NCBI GenBank assembly: GCA_018716295.1
Contig: DVKC01000006.1
Coordinates: 1-64,000 of the forward strand
Origin: Candidatus Avimuribaculum pullicola
GTDB taxonomy: Bacteria; Bacteroidota; Bacteroidia; Bacteroidales; Muribaculaceae
Direction of reading: 5' to 3'
Length of the DNA stretch: 64,000 bases
The translations under genes were made by a program, and so were the position numbers. The notes beneath the pieces were generated by a model. It made no database searches and was not told the origin of the DNA. It was given only the letters and a program-made list of their open reading frames with translations. How positions within the stretch are numbered: position 1 is the first letter of the stretch; the number at the start of each line of letters is the position of its first letter. This document shows positions 38,062-46,861 of the stretch, piece by piece.

Positions 38062-40509
38062 TCAAGATATTTTATAGCCACCCGCATCGTCCAAAGCCTT
38101 TTGCAAGACATCGAGCGACACTGGCTCGCCCGAGTAGCGCACTGTTGCCACAGGTGGTTCGAGCGTGACAGTGGCCGATTCCACGCCAGCCACGGCATTC
38201 AATGCTTTCTCAACGTGCATACGACAATGGTTGCACATCATCCCTTCGATATTATACGTTTTTTCCATTGTTTTGTTTGGTTTTGTTATTGTTAATTTGG
38301 TTGTTATGCTTTTACCTTTAAGCCTGAGGCTGTTGGTCACAACGCTCACGCTACTCATTGCCATGGCCAGCCCGCCAATCATCGGGTTGAGCAAGAATCC
38401 ACATAGCGGGTAAAACACCCCTGCTGCCACAGGAATACCTATCGAGTTGTAAATAAACGCCCAGAAAAGGTTTTGCCTGATAGTGCGCACTGTCAACCTC
38501 GACAACCTGATGGTTTCATGTATTTTCAGCAAATCGGACGACAAGATAGTAACATGAGCCGTATCCATAGCAATGTCGCTACCCTGCCCCATTGCAATGC
38601 TCAAGTCGGCCTGGGCCAACGCCGCACTATCATTGATGCCATCGCCCACCATAGCCACACGATGCCCTTGTTGTTGCAACTGCTTCACAAAGGCGGCTTT
38701 CCCATCAGGACGCATCAGTGCACGATAATGCTCAATTCCAGCTTGCTGCGACACATGCCTGGCAGCACTCTCATTATCACCCGTGAGCATATATACCTCA
38801 ATGCCATCGGCACGTAGCAATCTCACAGCCTCGGTTGAAGTCGCCTTGATACAATCAGTGACAGCCAATGCAGCAAGTAGTCGGCTGCTGTCGGCAAAAT
38901 ATATTACCGTCTTCCCCTCTCCTATCCATTGTTTGACTTTTTCCAACACCGATTTTTCACCGTCAACACCGTTATCGTCAAGCAAACTTTTATTCCCTGC
39001 AAAATAGGTCTTTCCATCACATACGCCAGTAATCCCCTGCCCTGGAATATCCTTGAAGTTATCAATTTTCACATCTACATCAAGCGGGCAGCCAAGATGC
39101 TTGACGACTGCTGCTGAAAGCGGATGCGCCGACAATCGTTCGAGAGCCCACAATACTGGTACGGCACTCATATCGCCGTCGACCCAAGCCGCATCGGTCA
39201 CTTGCGGCTGTCCCTCGGTGATGGTGCCAGTCTTGTCGAGCAGCACAGTGTCGATTTTCCCGGCAGTTTCAAGGCTTACCGCATCTTTTATCAATATGCC
39301 AACCTCGGCACCTTTGCCTATCCCCACCATTATAGCCGTAGGAGTGGCAAGTCCCAATGCACAAGGGCAAGCAATGATAAGGACAGTGACAAGGGCAAGC
39401 AATCCGTGTGAAAATCCATTTGCAGGGTCAAGCAACACCCACAACATGAACGACACCAAGGCTATCGACATCACCACTGGCACAAACACGGCGGCTATGC
39501 GGTCAACAAGCCTCTGCACAGGAGCCTTGCTGCCCTGCGCTTCTTGCACCATCTGTATGATTTGCGCCAACACCGTGTTCTCGCCCACTTTCTGTGCGGT
39601 GAAAGTCAAGCTCCCTTGCTGATTGACAGTCCCTGCATACACATGCGACCCCTTCTGCTTGCCTACAGGAATAGGTTCGCCACTGAGCATACTTTCATCA
39701 ACGCTCGATGTCCCTTCTGCCACAATTCCATCAACTGCAATACGTTCCCCTGGCCGCACAACTATAGTGTCGCCAGCAACAATGCTTTCTATTCCTACAG
39801 TTTCATGCCGTCCATCAGCTGTTACACGAGTGACTGTAGCCGGGCGCAACCCCATCAACTTCTTGATGGCTGTTGTAGTTTGCCCCTTTGCACGCTCCTC
39901 AAGCAGGCGACCAAGCAAAATGAACGCAATTATCACACTCGACGACTCAAAATAGACGTGTGGCGTAATGCCGCGTTGAAGCCAAAAATCGGGGAAAAAC
40001 AGGTTGAAAACACTGAACAAGTAGGCCACGCCGGTACTGCTGGCAACGAGCGTATCCATGTTGGCCGACTTGTGACGCAGCTGTTTCCATGCATTCACAA
40101 AAAAATCGCCTCCAAACCCGAAAACAACGGGCGTGGCAAGTAACCAGCTCACCCACCCACCCCACGGTTCGTGACCGAAAGCCATGCCCACAACAGCCAC
40201 TGGCACCGACAGTATTACCGCCCACAACGTGCGCAACTTGAGCCGCTGCAAATGCCGCTGACGGGCATTCTCGGCCTCATCGGCTACATCAGCCTTGTCA
40301 CTTATTATCAACCCGTAACCTTGCGCTTCAAGAGCCTGCCGCATCACCTCGGGCGACACCTTGGCAGCATCATACTCGACAGCCACTGTAGCAGCAGCAA
40401 AGTTTACTGCCGCGCTCGCCACCCCGGGTAGCTGGGCAATTGTCTTTTCGACCCTCACAGCACAGGCTGCACAACTCATGTCAAGCACAGGGAAAACATT
40501 CCGTGTCAT
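38062..40509 (-). CDS. Copper-exporting P1B ATPase fused to a C-terminal CopZ-like domain
   Basis: The 815-residue protein pumps Cu(I) out of the cytoplasm. Domains in order: an HMA domain (CxxC in DMSCAACAV), membrane helices, the actuator ([14 protein letters not shown]), the CPC membrane site ([14 protein letters not shown]), the phosphorylated Asp (DKTGTITEG), the HP motif ([10 protein letters not shown]), [10 protein letters not shown], and a second HMA domain (residues 748-815, CNHC). The join to the second HMA is A/C-rich DNA that looks like a gene-to-gene spacer, and Met748 would be a natural start for a free chaperone of 68 residues. I chose 40509 because longer versions run into the tRNA gene. 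Confidence 0.95.
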   Translation of the reverse strand: MTRNVFPVLDMSCAACAVRVEKTIAQLPGVASAAVNFAAATVAVEYDAAKVSPEVMRQALEAQGYGLIISDKADVADEAENARQRHLQRLKLRTLWAVILSVPVAVVGMAFGHEPWGGWVSWLLATPVVFGFGGDFFVNAWKQLRHKSANMDTLVASSTGVAYLFSVFNLFFPDFWLQRGITPHVYFESSSVIIAFILLGRLLEERAKGQTTTAIKKLMGLRPATVTRVTADGRHETVGIESIVAGDTIVVRPGERIAVDGIVAEGTSSVDESMLSGEPIPVGKQKGSHVYAGTVNQQGSLTFTAQKVGENTVLAQIIQMVQEAQGSKAPVQRLVDRIAAVFVPVVMSIALVSFMLWVLLDPANGFSHGLLALVTVLIIACPCALGLATPTAIMVGIGKGAEVGILIKDAVSLETAGKIDTVLLDKTGTITEGQPQVTDAAWVDGDMSAVPVLWALERLSAHPLSAAVVKHLGCPLDVDVKIDNFKDIPGQGITGVCDGKTYFAGNKSLLDDNGVDGEKSVLEKVKQWIGEGKTVIYFADSSRLLAALAVTDCIKATSTEAVRLLRADGIEVYMLTGDNESAARHVSQQAGIEHYRALMRPDGKAAFVKQLQQQGHRVAMVGDGINDSAALAQADLSIAMGQGSDIAMDTAHVTILSSDLLKIHETIRLSRLTVRTIRQNLFWAFIYNSIGIPVAAGVFYPLCGFLLNPMIGGLAMAMSSVSVVTNSLRLKGKSITTKLTITKPNKTMEKTYNIEGMMCNHCRMHVEKALNAVAGVESATVTLEPPVATVRYSGEPVSLDVLQKALDDAGGYKIS

Positions 40510-40614
40510 TTTCACATTCTCCTTATTTTTTTGCAAAAATAACAATTTTGCAAATGCAACACTGCTGCAAATGTATATAACGAAAAAGGGCGGTGCGTTG
40601 CAGCATCGCCCTTG

Positions 40615-40697
40615 TGGGTGGTGATGGATTCGAACCACCGAAGTCGAAAGACAGCTGAGTTACAGTCAGCCCCATTTGGCCACTCTGGAAACCACCC
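40615..40697 (-). tRNA. tRNA-Tyr (GTA)
   Basis: The 83-nt gene folds as a class II tRNA. The acceptor stem is GGGTGGT / ACCACCC with discriminator A, the anticodon arm is GCTGA-CTGTAAC-TCAGC with anticodon GTA, and the T-arm loop is TTCGAAT. The longer variable arm is typical of tRNA-Tyr. CCA is not encoded. Confidence 0.95.
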
Positions 40698-40714
40698 ATT
40701 GCCAAATTGTGGTG

Positions 40715-40744
40715 CAAAGGTACGCAATTTTATTGTATTTGCAA
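40715..40744 (-). promoter_or_regulatory. Promoter of tRNA-Tyr
   Basis: On the minus strand: TTG (40744-40742), 19 bp, TACCTTTG (40722-40715). It lies 17 bp before the mature 5' end and could also read through into copA. Confidence 0.8.
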
Positions 40745-40810
40745 TATTTTTCAAAACATTTTTTCTCAACACGCTGCAAATTTTGTCATTTACATCGCAC
40801 GACGGTGCAA

Positions 40811-41299
40811 TCACGCTTTCACTTTGCGCTGTTTGGCCGTCATTTTCTCGATGTGCAATGCCATCACCGTAGTGCGGTCAACGGCAGCCTGATTATAGTC
40901 GAAATGCCGCTCACGATGGTAATTGTCGGTAAGCACCGTTAAAGCCTCTATTTTCTTGTCGCGGTCGGTGATAATTTCCACATTTCCACGGCCTATTATA
41001 CTACGATATTCCATAGTACAATAGCCACGACCGCGATCCGACACCAACCTGTGGGCACAGTCCATCTCGAATGTGGCACGAGGGTCGCGAGCTATCACGT
41101 CATATTTATACCCTTCGGTAGCACCGTGGAAATATAGCGTCACGTTGCCATTGATATCTTCTACGTAACCAAAGTTAAGTGGCAATATATATGGCACCCC
41201 TTCCACCACATCGTTGAATGCCAACCTGCACACATCGCATTCACCCATGATTTCCATTATCTCACCATGGTCAGAGATTTCCCGATCCTTTCTTCTCAT
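40811..41299 (-). CDS. Pyridoxamine 5'-phosphate oxidase-like flavoprotein (NimA family)
   Basis: The 162-residue protein has the split-barrel FMN-binding layout: a short N-terminal helix, then VPYILPLNFGYVEDINGNVTLYFHGA and the region TMEYRSIIGRGNVEII. These match NimA-related proteins. Close relatives include nitroimidazole-resistance reductases, but most chromosomal members have other roles, so resistance should not be assumed. It follows the DUF4294 gene by 12 bp and is probably co-transcribed. Confidence 0.85.
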   Translation of the reverse strand: MRRKDREISDHGEIMEIMGECDVCRLAFNDVVEGVPYILPLNFGYVEDINGNVTLYFHGATEGYKYDVIARDPRATFEMDCAHRLVSDRGRGYCTMEYRSIIGRGNVEIITDRDKKIEALTVLTDNYHRERHFDYNQAAVDRTTVMALHIEKMTAKQRKVKA

Positions 41300-41311
41300 T
41301 TGTTTTAAACA

Positions 41312-41953
41312 TTATAACAAACCAGTTTCCACCCGAATACATATACGCTCAATCACTGCATCTTCGGCATTGTTTTCAGGGTCGTAGTCCGAGCGCATGT
41401 TCACACCAAACATTCGCCCAAACGTCTGCCAGAATCCTGCGCGGAACGAACCAAGAAACGCCTTTACAATATTGAATGACGATTGATGGGTTTCGCGATT
41501 GATAAGCTTGATAAGTATTTTAGCCTGAGTGCGTGTAAAAGTCTTAAGCACAGGTTTATACTGTTCAAAAATAGCATCTTCAAACTCTTTCAAATATTGC
41601 TGCTTTTCTTTCTCGGTTTCAAATGTTTCTAAGTATTCATACGTTTCCAACAATGTGGAACATATCAACTTGGCATACGGCAAGGTCTTTTTCACGTCGC
41701 GCACCGTGCGCCAGTAAAATTCCTCCTCTTTCTTGTTCTTGAAACGCTCGGGCGGATACACCGTGATAGGGTTCATCACAATCATGCACAACCGCTCGCC
41801 AGTGGCTTCGTCCACAAAGTGGTATTTCCCTTTATACACCCGTTGTAGGCCCGAGACTGGCGTAACTTCGGGAGTTGACTGCGCCATCGCTGGCACACAA
41901 CAGACCATGACGGCCAATAGAGCCGTGATAATATTGCGAACGTTGTTTCTCAT
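41312..41953 (-). CDS. DUF4294 family exported protein
   Basis: The 213-residue protein has a signal peptide (about 1-25). DUF4294 features follow: ERFKNKKEEEFYWRTVRDVKKTLPYAKLICSTLLETYEYLE and the EFEDAIFEQYKPVLKTFTRTQAKILIKLINRET block. It is a Bacteroidota periplasmic family of unknown function. ATG 41953 was chosen; an adjacent TTG would add one residue. Confidence 0.85.
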   Translation of the reverse strand: MRNNVRNIITALLAVMVCCVPAMAQSTPEVTPVSGLQRVYKGKYHFVDEATGERLCMIVMNPITVYPPERFKNKKEEEFYWRTVRDVKKTLPYAKLICSTLLETYEYLETFETEKEKQQYLKEFEDAIFEQYKPVLKTFTRTQAKILIKLINRETHQSSFNIVKAFLGSFRAGFWQTFGRMFGVNMRSDYDPENNAEDAVIERICIRVETGLL

Positions 41954-41978
41954 CAATATAGTAACGCTATTGAGGGCG

Positions 41979-42007
41979 CAAAATTATGAAACTGTCTTGA
42001 AGCACAA
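41979..42007 (-). promoter_or_regulatory. Promoter of the DUF4294 operon
   Basis: On the minus strand TTTG (42007-42004), 17 bp, TAATTTTG (41986-41979); the spacer is 2 bp shorter than usual. The -33 overlaps a cluster of GAAACTGT/ACAGTTTC sites. Confidence 0.6.
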
Positions 42008-42162
42008 AACAGTTTCACAATTAATTATCTATAAAAACCGCAATTACTTTAGAAACTGTTGTGAATTTCCTGTTCAATGATTTGAAATGTATTTTCAAGA
42101 TGCTCAAAGCGTGAACACAGAACCAACAGTTACATTGCTAAAACATTTTTCTGTAACAGTTT
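41988..42162. repeat. Cluster of GAAACTGT/ACAGTTTC sites
   Basis: Four copies of this octamer, in both orientations, occur at 41988-41995, 42009-42016, 42052-42059 and 42155-42162, between two minus-strand genes. Two overlap or adjoin the DUF4294 promoter. They could be binding sites for one regulator. Confidence 0.4.
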
Positions 42163-42164
42163 CT

Positions 42165-42482
42165 TTAATTGCATGGCCTGCAGCAACCACCATGGCGATG
42201 GTGGCGACGATGGTAACGGGGGCAATCGTTATCGCCACTGTCGCAGTGGCGATAGCAACCGTCACAGTCATTACAGTATTGCTGCTTGCCACAATATTCG
42301 CAGTTTTCACAATTCTCGGGACACGGGCATTCCCCCGGGCATTGGCACTGTCCGCAGCAACATTCCACCTTGTTGGTAGTATTATTGTCGTTGGCAGTAT
42401 TGTTGCTATCATCATTGGCGGCATACACTATTGCCGAGCAAAGCGCAAGGCATCCTATCACTAAACTCAAAAGCCTTTTCAT
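42165..42482 (-). CDS. Secreted Cys/His-rich small protein (metallothionein-like)
   Basis: The 105-residue protein has a clear signal peptide (MKRLLSLVIGCLALCSAIVYA). An Asn/Asp/Thr-rich linker follows, then a tail with 18 Cys and 5 His in about 66 residues, mostly as CxC, CxxC and CC pairs (ECCCGQCQCPGECPCP, then a YHRRHHRHGGCC segment). No family was recognised. The composition suggests metal binding or a disulfide-packed secreted peptide. It has its own -7 element, so it is not an artefact of low-complexity DNA, although long ORFs exist in other frames. Confidence 0.75.
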   Translation of the reverse strand: MKRLLSLVIGCLALCSAIVYAANDDSNNTANDNNTTNKVECCCGQCQCPGECPCPENCENCEYCGKQQYCNDCDGCYRHCDSGDNDCPRYHRRHHRHGGCCRPCN

Positions 42483-42515
42483 ATCGTTCTAATAATCTTT
42501 AAAGTTACTAACATA

Positions 42516-42523
42516 CAAAGATA
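42516..42523 (-). promoter_or_regulatory. -7 element of the Cys-rich gene
   Basis: On the minus strand TATCTTTG, 33 bp before the start codon. No well-spaced -33 was found. Confidence 0.65.
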
Positions 42524-42614
42524 ATACAACGCAAGAGAAGAAAAAAGCAAATTCAGCTGATTTTTAATTTCTTAAAGATAATTCATTGTGTAAGCAATTT
42601 GAGAGCAAACAGTT

Positions 42615-42648
42615 TTTGACCGTGTATGAAATAATTGTCGTAACTTTG
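42615..42648 (+). promoter_or_regulatory. Promoter of the AGCS symporter
   Basis: TTTG (42615-42618), 22 bp, TAACTTTG (42641-42648). It rules out start codons upstream of about 42655. Confidence 0.65.
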
Positions 42649-42681
42649 CAAAACAAATCACTATACATCGACTTATTTGCA

Positions 42682-44067
42682 GTGGAACAATTTTTCAACA
42701 ACATAGGCCATGCACTCACGGCGGTGAGCGACGTGGTGTGCGGATACCCATTTTTCATTCTGCTCATCGGCGGCGGATTATTTTTCTTCTTTTACTCTGG
42801 TGGTATTTCATTGCGCCGTTACGGACATGCCATAAAGACATTGCGATATACACAAAGCGGAAACAGCGGCGAAGGGCAAATAAGCTCGTTCCAAGCATTG
42901 ATGAGCGAGATTTCATCAACCGTGGGCATGGGCAACATTGCCGGCGTGGCAATAGCCCTGTCGATGGGCGGCCCTGGTGCGATATTCTGGATGTGGGTCA
43001 GTGCAATAGTGGGAATGTCAACCAAGTTCTTTGAAGGAGCTTTGTCGATAATGTACAAAGGGCGCGACAGCGCGGGCGAAGTGCAAGGCGGCCCCATGTA
43101 TATAATCATCAACGGACTCGGCGCAAAATGGAAACCTATGGCCTACTTCTTCGCCATCTTCGCCCTGCTCGGCACACTGTGCTTCATGCAGTCCAACCAG
43201 CTCGTCGAGGCAGTTACCACGGTCATCACCACCCCGATGGGAATAGAAAACACACTGTGGCTGCGCTTCGCACTCGGTGCTGCCATCTGTGCCATAGTGG
43301 CATCAGTAATATTAGGCGGCATCACGCGCATATCGCAGATTGCCACCAAGATAGTACCCACCATGGTGGGGCTTTACTTCCTGCTGGTGTTTGTGGTAAT
43401 CATCGTGTATGCCGACAAAGTTCCAGGCGTGTTTGCCTCGATATTCCAAGGGGCATTCAACCTCGATGCCGGCATAGGCGGACTGATAGGCACGGCAATC
43501 ATAGGCGCGCGCCGAGCCGCCTACGTCAACGAAGCTGGAGTGGGCACAGCATCGCTCATGCACGGGGCTTCACGCAACGACAACCCGATACGCGAAGGCC
43601 TTGTGACAATGATAGGCCCGTCGATCGACTCGGGGCTTGTGTGCACACTCACGGCAATCCCCATATTGATTGCCGGCGGATACACCGACCTGGGTGAAAT
43701 CAAAGGACTTTACATCGCCCTCAACTCGTTCGACACGCTCCTGCCCGGCTACGGGCATTACCTGCTCATGGTGATTGTGCTGTTTTTTGCCTTTTCAACC
43801 ATGTTTTCTTACTCCTATTACGGGCTGAAGTGTACCAACTTCCTATTTGGCGCACATCGGGCAAAATATTACAACTACTTTTACCTGGTAATGATAATAG
43901 TAGCGGCAATGATACCGCTTGGCTCGGTGGTGGCAGTGATGGACTTGTCGTTTGCCCTGATGGCATTGCCCAACATGATAGCCGTGATATTGCTTGCGCC
44001 ACGTGTAAAACGCCTTGCACGCCAGTATTTCGACAATATCAAGACAAAAAACAGTGGAAAAGCATAA
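42682..44067 (+). CDS. Sodium:alanine symporter (AGCS family)
   Basis: The 461-residue protein has about 10-11 membrane helices and the AGCS signatures SSTVGMGNIAGVAIALSMGGPGAIFWMW and IIGARRAAYVNEAGVGTASLMHG. It imports alanine or glycine with sodium. No ATG precedes the conserved region; GTG 42682 is the best start because it follows the promoter and begins VEQFFNNIG just before the first helix. It is probably monocistronic. Confidence 0.9.
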   Translation: MEQFFNNIGHALTAVSDVVCGYPFFILLIGGGLFFFFYSGGISLRRYGHAIKTLRYTQSGNSGEGQISSFQALMSEISSTVGMGNIAGVAIALSMGGPGAIFWMWVSAIVGMSTKFFEGALSIMYKGRDSAGEVQGGPMYIIINGLGAKWKPMAYFFAIFALLGTLCFMQSNQLVEAVTTVITTPMGIENTLWLRFALGAAICAIVASVILGGITRISQIATKIVPTMVGLYFLLVFVVIIVYADKVPGVFASIFQGAFNLDAGIGGLIGTAIIGARRAAYVNEAGVGTASLMHGASRNDNPIREGLVTMIGPSIDSGLVCTLTAIPILIAGGYTDLGEIKGLYIALNSFDTLLPGYGHYLLMVIVLFFAFSTMFSYSYYGLKCTNFLFGAHRAKYYNYFYLVMIIVAAMIPLGSVVAVMDLSFALMALPNMIAVILLAPRVKRLARQYFDNIKTKNSGKA

Positions 44068-44074
44068 CTGCCGC

Positions 44075-44104
44075 TTGATATTACGTCCACTTGCCCTATC
44101 TTTG
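44075..44104 (+). promoter_or_regulatory. Promoter of the HAD gene
   Basis: TTG (44075-44077), 19 bp, TATCTTTG (44097-44104). The inferred transcript start leaves a leader of about 15 nt before ATG 44126. Confidence 0.85.
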
Positions 44105-44125
44105 TGAAGCCAGTAAATGCAATAT

Positions 44126-44974
44126 ATGAACGATATTAGCAAAACGTTGTTTATCACCGACCTTGACGGTACGCTGCTCAACAGCAATGGCGTGGTGTCG
44201 GAACAAAGCACACACATCATCAACGAACTGATTGCCCGACACGGGCTAAACTTTGCCATTGCCACAGCACGTTCGCCAGCCACTGCCATGCCTCTACTCG
44301 GCGACATCGACTTGCGGCTGCCATCGGTGGTGCTGGCAGGAGCGGCTCTATGGGATGCACAATTGGAAACCTACACCCACACATGGCCAATCGACGAAAG
44401 CATAATCACCGAGATATGCCAGATATATGAACGCCATGGAGCACACCCGTTCATTTACCGCCAGTCGGGGGCGCAACTGCAAGCCCACCACTTGAGTTGC
44501 ATCTCGCCACGCGAGGCCGAGTTCATGAAAAGCCGCACAAGCACACACTACAAAGACTTTATACTTGACGACAAGCCATACGAACCATCGCCATGCCCGG
44601 CGTTGATAGTGTTTTCGACCGACCGCTACACGGTGATGGAAGAAATTTACCACGACATCGCCGCACGTGGCATCGACTGCCACCCTATATGCTATTGCGA
44701 CATCTACGCGCCAGGGTATGGCTACCTCGAAATATACGGTTCGCATGTGTCAAAAGCTGCTGCCATTGCCACACTTGCCGACGAATATGGATTTGAACAG
44801 ATTGTGGCTTTCGGCGATAATGCCAACGATATGGAAATGATGGAAATGGCCGACTACAGCGTAGCACCGTCAAACGCATTGGTCAAGGTTAAGCGCATTG
44901 CCAGCGAAGTGGTAGGCTGCAACGACGACGATTGCGTGGCTTGGTGGCTTGCCCACAATGTGGCGCAATATTGA
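44126..44974 (+). CDS. HAD superfamily phosphatase (Cof-type)
   Basis: The 282-residue protein has HAD motif I as TDLDGTLL (nucleophile Asp and acid Asp), the C2-type cap, the SKAAAIATLADEYGFEQIVAFGDNANDMEMMEMADYSVA block with the motif III Lys and the GDxxxD motif IV. Cof-type members dephosphorylate sugar phosphates, flavin or pyridoxal intermediates; the substrate is unknown. A start at 44117 is also possible but would leave a leader of only about 6 nt. Confidence 0.9.
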   Translation: MNDISKTLFITDLDGTLLNSNGVVSEQSTHIINELIARHGLNFAIATARSPATAMPLLGDIDLRLPSVVLAGAALWDAQLETYTHTWPIDESIITEICQIYERHGAHPFIYRQSGAQLQAHHLSCISPREAEFMKSRTSTHYKDFILDDKPYEPSPCPALIVFSTDRYTVMEEIYHDIAARGIDCHPICYCDIYAPGYGYLEIYGSHVSKAAAIATLADEYGFEQIVAFGDNANDMEMMEMADYSVAPSNALVKVKRIASEVVGCNDDDCVAWWLAHNVAQY

Positions 44975-45016
44975 GCCACCTGCAACCGTTTACTGTGTAT
45001 AAATCTACATTGTATC

Positions 45017-46234
45017 ATGCTCGGCCTACGCAACATATATGACACCCGCCACATTTGGAAAACCATTTTCATCGTCATGGCACTTGCCATGGTAGGTGGA
45101 TTCCTGTATTTCTCCGACAACCTTGTACGCGACCTTGCCGCGCAAGAGCGGGAACGTATGCAGATTTGGGCCAATGCCACCAAAGAACTCGCCACTTCCA
45201 CCGACATGACATCGGGAACCAATGTGGATTTCCTGTTCAGCATCATCGAGGGAAACCACAATATCCCCGTCTTGCTTGTCGATGGCGATGGCACAATATT
45301 GCTACACCGCAACTTCAAGTTGCCCGAACCAATCGATTCCCTATCGCCCTACGCAATATCGCCAGGAAACCTGGCATTTCTTGAAAAGAAATTACACCAC
45401 CTGAAGACATCTAACAACCACATCACTATACACATCGACGACAGCACGACACAAGAACTGTATTACGAAGACTCTACGGTGCTGAAACGGCTGGCTTATT
45501 ACCCTTACGTGCAACTTGCAGTGCTGCTCATATTCGTCGGAGTGGTATATTTCGCACTCGTCAGCATCAAAAAAGCCGAACAAAACAAAGTGTGGGTGGG
45601 GCTGTCAAAAGAAACTGCCCACCAACTGGGTACGCCCATCTCGTCGCTGATGGCTTGGGTGGAAATGCTGCAAGCCACAGGCGTTGACAAAGAAATAATC
45701 ACCGACATGAATACCGATGTGCACCGCCTCTCGGTGATAGCCGACCGTTTTTCAAAAATCGGTTCTCGGCCCGAAATGGAACTAAACTTCCTCAACGAGG
45801 CTATCGACAAGAGTTTGCAATACATGCGATCACGCATATCGGCACGCGTGAAACTCACCGTCGTCAACACTGGCAACGATTGCGGCGTGATGCTGTGCCT
45901 GCCGCTATTTGAGTGGGTGATGGAGAACCTCACAAAAAATGCCGTCGACGCCATGCAAGGCGAGGGTAGCCTGACGGTGGCAATAGATGCCGACTCATCG
46001 CCCAAAGTGGCATATATTGATGTAACCGACACTGGAAAAGGCATATCGCGAAAAAATTTCAAGACCGTTTTCACCCCAGGGTACACCACCAAAAAACGGG
46101 GCTGGGGGCTGGGATTGACACTTGTAAAACGCATCATCGAGGATTACCACGGCGGCAAGGTGTATGTAAAAGACTCGGAAGTGGGCAGTGGCACCACATT
46201 CCGCATTGAACTACTGAAGATAAAGCAACAATGA
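45017..46234 (+). CDS. Sensor histidine kinase
   Basis: The 405-residue protein has membrane helices at about 14-33 and 162-182 enclosing a sensor region. The H-box is KETAHQLGTPI, with His202 as phosphoacceptor. The HATPase domain shows the N-box ENLTKNAVDAM, G1 DTGKGI and G2 GWGLGLTLVKRI. It looks fully functional, unlike the kinase at 34 kb. No response regulator is adjacent. It overlaps the following DUF2141-like gene by ATGA. Confidence 0.88.
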   Translation: MLGLRNIYDTRHIWKTIFIVMALAMVGGFLYFSDNLVRDLAAQERERMQIWANATKELATSTDMTSGTNVDFLFSIIEGNHNIPVLLVDGDGTILLHRNFKLPEPIDSLSPYAISPGNLAFLEKKLHHLKTSNNHITIHIDDSTTQELYYEDSTVLKRLAYYPYVQLAVLLIFVGVVYFALVSIKKAEQNKVWVGLSKETAHQLGTPISSLMAWVEMLQATGVDKEIITDMNTDVHRLSVIADRFSKIGSRPEMELNFLNEAIDKSLQYMRSRISARVKLTVVNTGNDCGVMLCLPLFEWVMENLTKNAVDAMQGEGSLTVAIDADSSPKVAYIDVTDTGKGISRKNFKTVFTPGYTTKKRGWGLGLTLVKRIIEDYHGGKVYVKDSEVGSGTTFRIELLKIKQQ

Positions 46235-46695
46235 AAGGAATAATCGCAACAGCAGTGCTGGCAGCAATAGCTATAACAGCAGGAGCACAAGGCATGGGCA
46301 AGAATATCCCATCGGGAGCAGGGAATGTGGTTGTGACCATCGACAGCATCGATACCGACCGTTCCTACTTGATGGTGACTGTGATGCGCGACAATTTCAC
46401 ACCATTTGACTATGAAATGCTGCCATCACAGCGCGGTAGCATGACAGTGGAAATGCGCACACCGCCAGGCAACATGCCTTTCAGCGTGATGGCGTATGAA
46501 GATATCAATCTCAACCGTCGCCTCGACCTCGATGCCAATTTAGTGCCGACCGAAAAAAGTGCCGTCGTGCACTGCACTGGCGGCGAAACGGCTGTCGCAC
46601 TGACACTTGTCCATTACGACAAGCTACTTAAAAAATTGCCTGCCGACACAGCCGCAACCACAACAGTCCCTGCCGACAGCATTCAAGCAAAATAA
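46231..46695 (+). CDS. DUF2141-like exported protein
   Basis: The 154-residue protein has a signal peptide (about 1-19). A beta-sandwich-like domain follows with the DUF2141 pattern: M..PPGNMPFSVMAYEDINLNRRLD and a preceding MRDNFTPF strand. It is coupled to the histidine kinase gene by a 4-bp overlap, so it could be a periplasmic partner of the sensor. The last 20 residues are low-complexity (TTTVPADS). Confidence 0.6.
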   Translation: MKGIIATAVLAAIAITAGAQGMGKNIPSGAGNVVVTIDSIDTDRSYLMVTVMRDNFTPFDYEMLPSQRGSMTVEMRTPPGNMPFSVMAYEDINLNRRLDLDANLVPTEKSAVVHCTGGETAVALTLVHYDKLLKKLPADTAATTTVPADSIQAK

Positions 46696-46837
46696 GAAAC
46701 GGCTTATAAGTAACCGGCAAATTATTATCGGGAACAAAAAAACGTTTAAACTTCGATTTTGCTTTGGCATGATACCGTTTTTGAGTAATTTTGGAGTGCA
46801 AAACAGCCAGCATGGAAAAACAATTACCATTTTTTCT

Positions 46838-46845
46838 TAATTTTG
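46838..46845 (+). promoter_or_regulatory. -7 element of the polyprenyl synthase operon
   Basis: TAATTTTG lies 16 bp before ATG 46862. No clear -33. Confidence 0.6.
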
Positions 46846-46861
46846 CGGCTCAATTAATAGC

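Noticed and set aside
40510..40638. Longer N-terminus of CopA
   Set aside because: It overlaps the 3' end of tRNA-Tyr and has no homology to P-type ATPases. The conserved HMA domain begins just after Met at 40509.
40811..41299. Nitroimidazole resistance gene
   Set aside because: The protein belongs to the wider NimA-like flavoprotein group; sequence alone does not support a resistance call.
42087..42464. Plus-strand 125-codon ORF in the Cys-rich region
   Set aside because: It is composed of repetitive Val/Ala/Ile/Thr codons that mirror the Cys-rich gene, with no signal or promoter in that orientation.
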